Below are positions 36,990 through 48,039 of a stretch of 64,000 bases of DNA, in pieces. Under the pieces are notes generated by a model that made no database searches, was not told the origin of the DNA, and saw only the letters and a program-made list of their open reading frames with translations. The position numbers and the translations under genes are program-made. The first letter of the stretch is position 1, and each line of letters starts with the position of its first letter. Source of the stretch: Ceratothoa steindachneri. Lineage: Eukaryota > Arthropoda > Malacostraca > Isopoda > Cymothoidae. Location: assembly GCA_963969495.1 (NCBI GenBank), contig OZ018326.1:182753653-182817652 (forward strand), read 5' to 3'.

Positions 36990-37930
36990 CATGGGAAACG
37001 ATATCTTAGTTACAAACCTGGAAAAAAACACGAGCGTTTCGAAAGATTTCTCATCATGGCGAAAACAAACATTTCAAGACCGAGAGACGCTCCCTTACCC
37101 ACCCTTAGGTGTCGGAGGAGATGAGGGAGATTGGCAGAGAGAAAAGCGAACTTCGAAACAAATAACGATTTTCAAACGGGGCAGGGACAGATATATCGCC
37201 CTACAAAGAAGGAAAGTAGAAATGTGGATTTCAGAGAATAATAAAAAGAAAAATTATGGGTTTGCAAATTAAGAAAAAGATTAACAGCAGTATAAATAAA
37301 ATAGACAGGCCTGGAAATATAAAATGATATCCTTCTAGAAGCAAAATATCGATTGCAACGAACAAGGGGAAAATATAGGGAACAATAGAGCCATAAAGAT
37401 AAATTTCATTTCTATTGAAAGCCACTCAACTCATTTACATCTCAGAGATCGAGAAACTCACTATGGATATAAATTAAATAGACCAGACTTGTTTACTAAA
37501 TAATATAAAACACATTCCTAGCGGCTAAAGGTAGAACAAAACATAGAAGAAATTTGAGAGCAGAGGCTAATACAAGAATATAAGAAATTTTCAGAGCTTA
37601 GATATTACTAAAATTAAAAAGTGGCAGGCCGCAGATAAATCACCAGGATATCACTAGTCATAGCAACAGAGAACATAATAGACGCCAATTAGAAAATTTT
37701 AACGCCTGCGTGATCGATGGCTACTTTCAGGGCGACTATAAATAAGCCAAGTTAATTTTCGCTTCAAAACGAGGAAACCCCCGAGACTCCTCCCCAGTTA
37801 TAGGCCTATATTGCTTCTGAAATTTATTGGCAAATATTTAGAGAAATTTCTATGTAATTCATAGACGTAAAGAATGGCTTGAAGATAATAATTATGAACA
37901 AAGATTTAATTATGTCTGGATAGGATCGGA
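36990..37930 (+). pseudogene. non-LTR retrotransposon RT N-terminal relic
   Basis: An Arg/Lys-rich frame (36991-37272) may be the linker before RT. The later frames show DITKIKKWQAADKSPG, then GYFQGDYK, stop, AKLIFASKRG, then PSYRP-like and LLKFIGKYLEKFL and KEWLEDNNYEQRF. The last blocks correspond to the first RT motifs of Jockey/I-like LINEs, which read PxSYRPISLL, IGKxLE and an EQFGF-type box. Identity is low and frames are broken. No palm motif was found downstream. Confidence 0.45.
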
Positions 37931-38505
37931 GGCATTTAGTATAAAAACATAAATCTGCAAATAAACAACAATCTGTCCAGCTTTCTCTGCAAAGATCTCA
38001 GAGAGAATGGCGTATCTAGAGATAAGAAGAAACGAAGTACCCGAATTTGAATAGGATGTTGGTCTCTGACTTACGGTGTACTCTATGAACATGCATTTCG
38101 TAGACAACATAAAGCAGATTTTAGTCTCTTACTCCAGGAACGATCAATTCCAGGCATGATTGACACTATAGAAAACGACAAAATAAACATATATGAGAGG
38201 AACAGGAAAATAGGAATAAATAAAAAATTTAACAATAATTCCTCTATCAAGAAACACGTTAGCGGATATAAAGAATATCACCTCAACTAATCTCATCCTC
38301 ATGGCAAGGTCTTGTCTTGGACATAAAAAAACTTCAACCTGATATATAACCCTTTAAGATATAGAATTATTAAAGTCACTCCAGCATTGAGCCACTTATA
38401 TGTACAGCTTAAGAGGCTCTAAATGAAGACAAGTAAAAAATCTATCTGGCTTTAAGAAGGGAGCAGGGGGCATCACATTGCCTTAAAAGAAAGGAAAGGC
38501 AACTT
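37930..38505. other. unassigned AT-rich sequence before the Penelope-like RT
   Basis: I find no convincing domain. Part of it could be the inverted continuation of the Penelope-like element or of the LINE to the left. Confidence 0.35.
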
Positions 38506-38509
38506 TATC

Positions 38510-38935
38510 TTATACAGGACATGATAGAATGGAAGGATCTGAATAAACTAGACCCAAAAATGAGAGCCGAACATGACGACGATATTTGATAAAAACAACC
38601 TGTCGAGGTATCCCTGTGAAGACTAGCTTGGCGCTCAAGGGGGAAACAAACGAAAAATAATGTATATAGGCATTTGAGTGAGTTGGTTTCCTATAAACGT
38701 CAAGTTTTAATTCATGGTGATCTTTATTAATGAGGACATCTAAAAAGGGTAATCTATTATCATATTCCCATTCATATTTAAATATGATGGAGACATGCAA
38801 ATTATTTAAATTATTACAAAAGTTATCAAAATCATGGCCTTTAGGCCATACAGAAAACACATCGTCAATGTACCTTAACCATATAAAGTTAGGGGGAGAA
38901 ATTGTGGGAAGGAGTTCAGTCTCAAAATATGTCAT
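38510..38935 (-). pseudogene. Penelope-like element reverse transcriptase fragment
   Basis: The frame shows WLRYIDDVFSVWPKGHDFDN with both catalytic Asp, then NNLHVSIIFKYEWEYDNRLP, FLDVLI and VYRKPTHSNAYIHYFS. The RYIDD box, the PFLDV motif and YRKPTHT are diagnostic of Penelope-like RTs. The fragment starts close to the palm and stops after the thumb. It points away from the endonuclease fragment to its right. Confidence 0.85.
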
Positions 38936-38967
38936 CCTTCCTATTTAGATGAGGAATTTTTTCTAAT

Positions 38968-39530
38968 TTGTATTACCCCGATTGGTTCATATCGTTTGCC
39001 CATTTTGCAGCTAGGAAAACATTCTATGGTAATAAGCCTTCCTGCACTAATGAATTCAACAAATGTATAACATTGCCATTTAATAATAAATTGAATAGTT
39101 TAAAGGACATATTTGGAAAAGCGGGTACTAATCTAGCCTTTAAATATAATAATTCCTTAAACCAATTGATGATTGCCAGGAAACCCAAAGAACATCATAA
39201 CATAGGAGTATATGCAATACCATGCAACCATTGCCAAAAAGTTTATATAGAGGAAACGGGGAGAAATCTAGAGAAGAGATTGTACGAACACAAAAGAGAT
39301 ATTAGAGTGGGCAGCGAAAGCAGTGGAATATTTTGCCATGTTAGAGACTTGAATCATTTGATCGATTTCAATGAAAGTAAAATGGTATTTAAATCGGCTA
39401 ATATGTTAAGAGAAGAATCGTAGAATCGAGCTTGATATCGTCAGTTCCTAATTTAAATCTATCTGAGGGTCAGTTTACTTTTAATCCTGTAATACGAAAG
39501 CAAATATACAAAATAGTGAAATGTCAGCCC
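38968..39530 (+). pseudogene. Penelope-like GIY-YIG endonuclease fragment
   Basis: The frame 38968-39423 holds a linker (ITLPFNNKLNSLKDIFGKAG) and the GIY-YIG domain: GVYAIPCNHC, then KVYIEETGRNLEKRLYEHKRDIR. The GIY box reads GVY and YIG reads YIE. The N-H-C/C-N-H-C pattern matches the zinc-binding insert of Penelope-like endonucleases. A frameshift near 39412 moves the C-terminal part (RRIVESSLI-like, then VPNLNLSEGQFTFNP) into another frame. Confidence 0.85.
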
Positions 39531-39653
39531 TTCAATATGTTTAGGCCTACCCCCATCCCTGATTAGCCTCAAGTAGGGGATTGGGGGGGAAAAAAGTGGA
39601 TCTTTCACGACCTGACCCTGTGTTATGTATTTAAGCACTTTTCTCATATTTTC

Positions 39654-39700
39654 TATCCAGTGTCAGTTGAAAAAGGGTGTGAGATACACCGAAACTGTTC
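39654..39700 (+). ncRNA. hammerhead-ribozyme-like vestige at Penelope-like 3' end
   Basis: TATCCAGTGTCAGTTGA is followed by a stem GGTGT/ACACC (39676-39680 with 39686-39690) and the core-like CGAAAC (39690-39695). Penelope-like elements are known to carry minimal hammerhead motifs in this position. The CTGATGA core box reads CAGTTGA here, so the motif is probably inactive. Confidence 0.45.
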
Positions 39701-39763
39701 TGAATTAAATTGTCTTCGGAGAATGTGGTTTAATTCCTCATCTTGCGATATTGCATTAATTTT

Positions 39764-39766
<3 letters not shown>

Positions 39767-39811
<45 letters not shown>
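39767..39811. repeat. TA microsatellite
   Basis: About 22 uninterrupted TA units. Confidence 0.95.
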
Positions 39812-39813
<2 letters not shown>

Positions 39814-39879
39814 CACAAAAGGGAAAAACAAATTACTTAATCAAGGTAGTTAAATGATTTATGTCGATTTATAAAGTTA

Positions 39880-40800
39880 ACTCGAACGAGCGGGTATTAA
39901 ATACAATTTAGCGGAAAGTCAAATCAAAGGTGAATGCAGGTGAAGATTAACGAGGTAATCTAGGGATGACAATGCAAGATTGCTTTACTTTCAAGCGCAG
40001 GCAAATATGAGGGAGGGGAGGGTGAAATACAACGGTGCAGGTCTTCAAGAAGATACTTCGGGGAGTCCTGACGAGGAGGCTTCGAAGATGGGATTTGATT
40101 ACTTCGTGATTAAGAATGAGGTTTTCTCTGTTCTCTGATCCAGAGAGACTTAATCTCAACGCGAGACGATTCTGCAGATCGGCAGCGAGTCTCACTCTCG
40201 AATCTTGAATGACTGGTTAAGATCAGAGAGCCGTACAACTCTCCGGGAAGAAGTGGGCTCGAGAGTTTTGTTTTGGAAAGAGGCCAAAGCTTAACGAAGG
40301 TTAATCGGCTGGCAAGATCTTCGACGAGATACAACTCGAATACGGGTTACAGGGCTTCACGGGTAACAGACAGGCAGTCTGAACGGAGGGAATGGCGAGC
40401 TTTCAATCTTCTCGATAAATGGCTAGCATTAGGTTAAATATGCGGGTGGATGGTCCGATAGATAGCCTCAGGGCCTGGCCGTCCGTATAACAAACACACT
40501 TCGTGATAACAAGTCGATCCAGAAGGTAAAACTTGCCTTGTGATATGGGGCTAGGGTTAAAATGGCGGCGAACGGCGTTATCGCGGGAAAGGGAAGAAAC
40601 GAGTGGCGCCGAAAGCATATAGAGCTGTGTCGGGTGCTTCGGCGCGGGACTGATTACTTCTTGATCTTTCCAAACTTCCCACACTACACGCACGTGGTTT
40701 AGAAAGAAGGAGCTGAAAAGGGGTATTTTCGAGGGGGCTTTCTCTCCCGCTGGTGCTTCGAGGGTATCCCCTCACACAACCTGCAGAGATAAAGGGGTAA
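39880..40800. other. GC-richer block, unassigned, possibly LTR-like
   Basis: Composition differs from the AT-rich DNA on both sides. Several frames are open on the minus strand (40110-40334, 40403-40693, 40578-40775), with no motif I recognise. It may be non-coding element DNA such as an LTR, but I found no paired ends. Confidence 0.3.
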
Positions 40801-41190
40801 AGTGTTCAAAATCTAAGGAAATAGAACAAATATAGTTCCACTAAAGTAAAATTAGACAGTTTTAAATGTGTTATGAATTAAAGAAAGGTGACAAACAAAT
40901 ACTTAAAAAATAAAATAATATTTTAAAGTGATTAAAACAAAAGCGGCAAAAATAATGTCATAAAACAAACAATTATCGCAAACACGAACATTACAAACGA
41001 TAAAAATCCACGAATCATAACGTAGGCTGTTATAAAAGTGAATAAAAAAAATGGAGAGTTTAGACAATTCTGCCTGAATTTTGAAAAGGTTGTGAGACAA
41101 TACAAATAAAAGAATACTAAAGTGTATGATTGGAGGCCTCAAACTGATTATAACTAGTGGTCGCTAGTTATCTAGCTCAAATGTTGACTT
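40800..41190. other. AT-rich intergenic stretch
   Basis: Nothing recognised. Confidence 0.5.
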
Positions 41191-41480
41191 ACAATTTATA
41201 TTAGTAAAGCCGTTTAGGATGTTAAAGACCCATAATATGGCCATTTAGATTCAGATCTTCCATAGAAAGGAATTTTAGTTCCCTAACTCTATGATCGTAG
41301 GATATTTTTCTAAGTCCAATTATGATTTTCGTTGATTGACTCTCAGGACGTCTTCCAATATTGCAATCTTCTTTTTCATATACGGTGATCATAATTTCAC
41401 TGCATAGTCCAAATGAGGAAAGTGCTTTGTATAAAATGTGAATAATATCTTTTTAATTAAATTCAAATCTTCAGTTATCT
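41190..41480 (-). pseudogene. CR1-like LINE fragment, RT C-terminal part
   Basis: Minus-strand frames show PHLDYAVKL followed by SPYMKKKIAILEDVLR and, in another frame, STKIIIGLRKISYDHRVREL and KFLSMEDLNLNGHIMGL. These match the CR1 segment after the palm, including the region with the L-SLEDRRLRGD-type motif. It parallels the fragment at 20.04-20.33 kb and the better copy at 59 kb. Confidence 0.6.
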
Positions 41481-42870
41481 ATCTTACTAGAATAATTAGC
41501 TATACAGAGGATGAAAGAAAAGAAATTAAATCTTGCTAGATCACCCAATCCAGTTGTGGAAAGAAAAATAATAATAGTATGCTTCCCCTCTAATCCTTTA
41601 GAAAAGGTTTCCCACAATTGGACCTGTTTCTGTAGAAAAAAGCATATATCTAGATCAGTTTCGCAAATTGAGCTACAAAGATGATTTCCTAAAGGAAGAT
41701 TTTTTTAAACTAGATAAGTTTTTATAGTAGTAACAGCGGGAATAAATCGCAGGAAAAATGTTTCAAATTTTTTGTTAATATTTCTGATACGTCTAGAAAG
41801 TAAATAACAACAGAGAAACTAGTCCACTCTTGTTACCATAAATAATGTCGCTTTATTTTAAGGCATAAAATAACTATTCCGAATCTAGTATAGGTTGCTG
41901 CGTATATGAAGTCACCTGACGGTCTGTCCCCCAAAATATATAGGTGAAAGTGATCTTCAATAGCGCCTTAGTGAACGATCTACAAAAGAGGATCATCACA
42001 TTGCTTCAAAAACGTCAAAAACCATTATCATTCTTAGTTATGTTGAATTTAGACAGATAATGAAAGCATTTTACATTTTGAGACATAATTCCTTTGTTAT
42101 TATTAAAAATTCCCAAGTATTCAAGTAGTTCCTATTAGGCCGAAAAATATTGCTTCTTTGTTTTCGTTATTGTTTCACTCGACTCTTCATATTTGGCGTA
42201 TGTTTAGTATCGTTTCAGATTCTGAAGAGTCTAAGTCGTTGTTTATCTAAATTGTAATTAGTTAACTCTTTTTGCTTTATGGCATTGAATGTACTTAAAT
42301 TTTTCAGTGGCTAATTCTAATAATCCCCGCCCCTCTTCGAGATTGACTTTCAGACGAACTTTGTTGTTTTCATTATCAAGCTATTGATTAGATTACCTCT
42401 AGGTATACACTTAAGAGTAAATTATCTTCTGTAAATCGTGGTAAAGCCTATATATAATATTTCTCAATTCTTTCTCAGAAATATTTGGTGTCCTTAATTT
42501 CTAATTTCTAATAATTTCCTTGTTTAAGACAAACAGTGCAGGTATGAGATGGTATTTTTTGCAATTACCATTACATATTTAGATCAGTTAGAATAATATT
42601 CTTGAGAATCCTTTAATTATTTTTCGCGAATTTTGTTGATAGTTCCATCTTCCTCTTTTATAACAGAATTTTTGAAATTTCACTTTTACAATTCTTTATA
42701 GCCGTTTTCTGGCCTTTTTATTTCTCGATTTCTTCACGACAAAGCTAGTTAGATCACAATGTTTGATACGTGAGATTACGCATTGTGCCTCGTTCTGAGA
42801 ACTACGTATTTTATATATTGAATTACAAAGCGCACTGAGTCCCTTCGAAGCTATGAATTACACTGGGAAA
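41480..42870. other. AT-rich intergenic stretch
   Basis: Nothing recognised. Confidence 0.5.
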
Positions 42871-42874
42871 TACA

Positions 42875-45130
42875 ATTTTTGTTGAGTTATGTCTGACAGC
42901 TGTTTTTAACTCATTTTTCGGTGCTGAATCCAAAAGTGATCTCCGTTTTTCTCTATCGCGTCAAGTTTTTAAACTTTTTCAAATTTTGACATGCAATGAA
43001 ATATGAAAGAAACAGGCATGATTGCAATGTTTATTTAACAATATTATGTTTTAACAAAGGATATGGCTACTGTAATTATATAAATATAATTGTGTGAAAG
43101 TAGTTAAGATAAAAATTTACGTTTATAGCTCTTTCCGGAGTGTTCAACTTAAGGACTATCGCGTTTGATACTCCAACAATAGTCAGCCATCATATGTACA
43201 TCCCATCTACCCTGATAACGTTCTTCCATAACCTTCAAATCTTGGTGAAATCATTCACCTTGCTCGTCGCTAACAGCACCAAGATCATCCGTAAAGATGA
43301 CAATGCAGAAAATGTAGTTTAATACTCATGTTGCAACCAAGCACCTTTTAGCTCTCCAATAGATTCTGAACAATTTCTGTATAATTACTTGCACGTGTAT
43401 TTCCAAGAAAGTTCTTGATGATGTCTTTGAATGATAACCAAGCATTCTTCTCAAGGTTAGACATAGTCCCGGTGAACTATTCATCCTTGATGAGCTGTCG
43501 AATTTGTCGACCATCAAACACACTGGCCTTGTTTTTTTCAATTGACAGACCAGGAAATGTCAGGATGATGTACTTAAAACAGTCGCCATCAGTTGGAAAT
43601 ACCTTTACAAACTGCTTCATGAGATCTAGTTTTATGTGCAGAGGTGGGAATATTATATTCTTCCTGACAACGAGTGGCTTATGTAGAATGTTAGGATCAC
43701 CAGGTTTAAGATCAGATCTTGAAGGCCAATTCGTCTCAACCCAATGCTTCTCTCGAGCTCTGCTATCCCACATACAGAGAAAGCAGGGATACTTTGTGTA
43801 CCCACGTTTCTAACCAAGAAGGAAGCACACCATTTTAAGGTCAACACAGATGATCCAATTGGGTTGGTCATATTGCAATAATTCAATGACCCTCTTTATA
43901 TCTCCATGCTCTTAACGAAGCTGGACAGAATGCCCAATAGGGATTGCATTAAATAAATTGCCATTGTGTACAAGGACACACTTCAAGCTCCACTTTGAGC
44001 TGTCAATAAACATTCGCTATTCATTTGGCTTGTAGATTAAAAGCCCCAATTCCTTCAGTAAACTAGGAATGTTATGGCAATACACAAAGCCACAGTCACT
44101 TCGAAAGTACTGCATAAATGTACTTTCTCTGGTTCGAAAGTATGATACTTTTGCTCCTTGTGCAAGTAGGTGTTTCTCATTCAGTCTTGATGCTAGGATT
44201 TCTGAATCTTTTTTTGATAGGCCCAAATCACGTGCCAAATCATTCAACTCGTGCTGATCAAATTGCCTACGAAATGAATCCTCGTGAATTTTGAAATCTG
44301 CATCATTGCTGTCACTGCGTTCGTCAACATCACTCAGATCTTCTGGAGGAGGTAGTTATTCGAAAACTAGCACTGGAATTTCAGCTGAATGAGGCATTGG
44401 CCTTATAGCTGACGGTAGATTAGGATATCCTATTTTACTTTTATTTTTCTTGTTAAATCCTGATGTTTTCACTAAACAAAAGTAACAGTCTGCGCAATGC
44501 TCCTTTTGCTCTCACTAAGCCATGCGGTTGCCAAATGTCAACCTTTCACGAGTTTCTTTGGTCCTTATATCTGTAAACTCTCGACACGCTGCCTGCATAC
44601 TTTATGGGGGGCCATGGCTTGTCTTGATCACAGAGTTTTACTTTAAAATATGCTAAATATTCTTGTTTGACAAATGCACTGATGTTTGCCCTCTGAATTG
44701 GAAGTGTGAAACTGCCAAAAATGTAGCAGAAGGAGTCAGGGTTATTTAGGAATTCATGACGAGAAGTTGCAGGAGCAGACATGATCTGAAACAAAAGAAA
44801 TATATACATATGTATATAAAACACTAAGATGGAATAGTTACCAGCTTTGAAAGCTAAAAAAACAGCATGTAACGAAATATAACATACAACACACACCTCG
44901 CACCCCACTGTCTCAATGGTGACTGCACAAACAAGTTACCACGTAACTGTAGATGAATTCAATCGTAATCAGCAGGCAAATCTTGTTACAGCTAAACAGT
45001 GGAATTTTACTTCTCTGGGGGGTAAGCTGTGAAGCAAAAAATAGACGTGCTAGACAAAAGCTGACTACAAATTTGGAATTAGCATGCTAATTTTAGTCTA
45101 AATCAGCACAAAAATCTAACTCAACAGAAT
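42875..45130 (-). mobile_element. possible DNA transposon carrying the uncharacterised repeated family (copy A)
   Basis: GTTGAGTTA at 42881-42889 recurs inverted as TAACTCAAC at 45117-45125, and GTGCTGAAT at 42921-42929 recurs inverted, with one change, at 45101-45109. The unequal spacing of the two blocks implies an indel of about 25 bp in one arm. The coding copy lies between them. The match is short, so the terminal-repeat reading is tentative. Confidence 0.35.
43125..44782 (-). pseudogene. uncharacterised repeated protein family, nearly full length (copy A)
   Basis: From an ATG at 44782 (MSAPATSRHEFL) the reading passes SFCYIFGSF, YLAYFKVKLCDQDKPW and ADCYFCLVKTSGF. It continues through ELNDLARDLGLSKKDSE, a FIDSSKWSLKCVLVHNGN block, CVDLKMVCFLLG, KYPCFLCMWDSRAREKHW, PPLHIKLDLMKQFVK, FPGLSIEKNKASVFDGRQI, VSDEQGE and RYQGRWDVHMMADYCW. 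In-frame stops, about eight, interrupt it. I have seen this layout as a dispersed multicopy family in arthropod and cnidarian genomes but know no function. Paired Cys in the N-terminus (intact in copy B, lost here) suggest zinc binding. Spaced Asp and Glu residues could be an RNase H-like nuclease core, which is inference. A splice-acceptor-like TTTTGTTTCAG ends 3 nt before the ATG. Confidence 0.7.
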
Positions 45131-45289
45131 TTTTCTTTTTAAATTGTTCCCCGGTGTTATTTGCATCCCCTGAGTCGTATATTTATGACGTCACAGATAT
45201 TGTGAGCCATGAGGATGCAGAGATTGTCTTTGATAGGTTCCTGAACATGCGTGGAAAGAGAAAAAATACGTGCGATGATAAGCGCGTCT

Positions 45290-47335
45290 AACATTCTGAA
45301 AGGATGTGCAGTCACATCGAAGCATAAGAATATTTGTATTTCACTCCTTCTTCAAACCGCCATTACCGCGCCCCTTGGTTCACCATGGAACTCTTTCGTT
45401 CAAGGAGGTCCTTACGTGCCCAGGAACGTGCCCTTCCTAAAACACGCTCCCGTGGGCAGGACACGACCTCCCTTTTACTTGCCTATCGCCTTGCTACTTC
45501 GAATTATTCTTCCAAATTAAAATCAGCGCGTGAGGCTCATTCACGCAAACTTTTGTCTAAGAGCAAGAATGACCCTCGGACTATCTTTTGTCTCCTCTCT
45601 CGTCTTTCCTCACCTATCCCTATTTCCCCCATCTTTCCTCCCATCAACCCCTCTACTGTTTCTAAATTTTTCTCTAATAAAATTATTAACCTTCGCGCCA
45701 AACTACCTCAGTCCTTTGAACAAGACCATGTTGTTCTCTCCGATCATAATCCATTGCCGCTTAATGTCCTCCCTCGGGCGTCCTCTGAGCAAGTATCAGC
45801 CTGATCCCATGCTCTCTTCTGTCCTCACACTGATTCTTCATCTCTTTAACACTTCGCTTGCCAGAGAAGTGGTTACCTCTTCCTTCAAACATGCCTCCAT
45901 TCGTCCTATCCTTAAAAAATACACCTTAACCCCCCTGAACCATCTAGCCATCGCCCTATCTCACAACTTCCATTTTTTTCTAAGATCCTCAAGAGAGTAT
46001 ATTTCTCTCGCCTTAATGACCATATATTTAACTTCAATATCGATGAAACGTAACAATCTGGATTTAAAGCAAAGTACTCTGCTGAAACCACTCTTCTTAA
46101 CGTTTCAGAGGGTTTACGTAGAGCTGCCGATAGTGGTTGTACATCTATTCTCCTAGAACTCTCCTCTGCTTTCGACACCATCGACAACACTGTCCTCCTT
46201 GATCGTCTTCAAACTATCCTTGGTCTCTCGAGCACTGCACTTGATTGGTTCCACTCCGAGCCCGCGGCCATTCATTTTGAGATGCCACAGGGCTCAGTCC
46301 TTGGTCGTCTCCTCTTTCGCATCTACTTACTTCCTCTTCGATCACTTTTTCGCGATTTGGGCGGGTCCTTCCACCTCTATGCTGATGACACTCAGATATA
46401 TCTTTCGTCATCCCTTGTGTCCTTCGCTTAATCAATTACTAAGCTCCTTTTAGCCTACACCTTCATAAACGAATGGCTGTCTGCTAACTTTCTCAAACTT
46501 AACCACGATAAAACTTAAGTCATCCTTGTTGGTACCGCTTCGATGGTGGAGAAATCTAAAGTTCTCTTTCCCTCCCTTAACCTTGGGGAAACCAATGTCG
46601 CCCTCTCTGTTACCGTCAGTAATCTTGATGTTGTTTTCGTCGAGCAACTCTCGTTTAAACCTCACATCAATCTTATCTGCATGTCTTCCCTCGGTTTCTT
46701 CCACAACTTTTCACGTGTTCGATCCCATTTTGATCGACGAAGCCTTAAGACTTCTATTCATGCCTTCGTCACCTAACTCTTAGACTACTGCAATTCTCTT
46801 TTAGTGAATCTTCACTCCTTCTCACTTCACCCCCTACAACTAGTTCAAAATTATGCTGCCCGGATCCTCCTTCGAAGCCCCAAGTTCTCTCCTTCGATGC
46901 CTTTGTTACAGGAGCTACACTGGTTACTCATTCGCTTCCGTACCCAATATAAATTTTTTCCCATCACCTACAAGGCCCTAAACATCAAGGCTCTACCTTA
47001 TCTCTCGTCTGCCCCCTTTTGTCGTCAAACTCCCCGGGCACTCCGGTCTAACCTCTATCCACCCTAAACACTCCTTGTTATGTCCTCTGCTCGATGGGTG
47101 ATCGTTCTTTCTCAGTTTGTGCTCTTAGACTCTGGAATGCCCTTCCTGCCGAAGTCCGATCCTCTCCCTCACTTGCTACTTCTAAACGTCTCCTGAAGAC
47201 TCATCTCTTTCGAATTGCCTTCTCTTTCCTGTAAACATTCTCTACACTCGCTACACACCCTGGGATCTGTGAAGGCTAACAGCCCTGAAAGGTACATTAT
47301 AAATACTTATTATTATTCTTATTATTATATGATTC
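45290..47335 (+). mobile_element. L2-like non-LTR retrotransposon, 5'-truncated
   Basis: Recognisable LINE domains run from the pre-RT linker (APWFTMELFRSRRSLRAQE) through RT. In order they include ILLELSSAFDTIDNTVLLDR, a PQGSVLG motif, YADDTQIYLS (YADD at 46378-46389), DYCNSLLVNLHS, QNYAARILLRSPK and LHWLLIRFRTQYKF. The C-terminal L2-type block PRALRSNLYPP follows. The 3' end is a trinucleotide tail of TTA/ATT units near 47300-47330, as in L2-like elements. Frameshifts occur near 45580, 46160, 46520 and 47070. No endonuclease domain is present. Confidence 0.8.
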
Positions 47336-47730
47336 GCAGCATCTATGTCGCAAGTATATTGCGAGCTAATGGATGTCTAGCTTATGTTCTGCTTTATCCC
47401 TCCACATACTGTGGATGCGGGGAAATAATATAATAATAAGTATGTCGAACAGTCTGCAAGGATGTGGAGTGTCTTCAGGCCATAGATAATTATGCATTTG
47501 CTGGTTCCCAATACCCATGGCACTACAGCAATTGTGAGCCGGGAGGATGTCAAAATTGTCTTCTGCTTGCTTCCTGCACATAAAGGCACAAAACTCTCTG
47601 AAAGGTCTCTGCGATAGTATCAGCGTTTTTCCACTCCCCTCTGTGACTTGATGGCAACGATAAAATCAACGCTTCGGGCTTTATTGCAACGAAGATGGGA
47701 GGCAATTGGCGTGAATCAAAAGTAAATTCC
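47335..47730. other. short unassigned stretch
   Basis: No domain recognised. Bases 47523-47600 resemble 45200-45275 over about 70 bp (shared ATTGTGAGCC and GAGGATG blocks), so both may derive from one older repeat. Confidence 0.35.
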
Positions 47731-48030
47731 CATTGCGCCCAGACTTTTTAAAACATAACATCTGATACTTCTACTGCTTCAGGTATTTTTTGTCTAACCC
47801 AAGTTGGGCACACTAATGGAACGCAGAGCAATTAGACAGAGTGCTCTCCTGTAGATTATTGTAATGGTTTATTAGTACCTTAGAATTTCCTGAACAATCA
47901 AATCGATTATCCCAATCTATAAAACACCGCTTAGGCTATTTCTTCTGATATCAGACACACAGGGTTACTACCCATTTTTAAATTATACTCAAAACGAGTT
48001 CGTACACTTACAATTGTACAGTAGACTGAA
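47730..48030 (+). pseudogene. second L2-like LINE fragment
   Basis: Plus-strand frames show DYCNGLLVP, then LNNQIDYPNL and DIRHTGLLPIFKLYSKRVRTL. This is the same post-palm region as DYCNSLLVNLHS and LHWLLIRFRTQYKF in the neighbouring L2-like element. It abuts the broken integrase end of the minus-strand gypsy copy. Confidence 0.5.
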
Positions 48031-48039
48031 CAAATATCG

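Noticed and set aside
38968..39423. Host GIY-YIG nuclease (for example an intron or repair enzyme)
   Set aside because: The Cys/His insert, the upstream linker and the neighbouring RYIDD reverse transcriptase point to a Penelope-like element.
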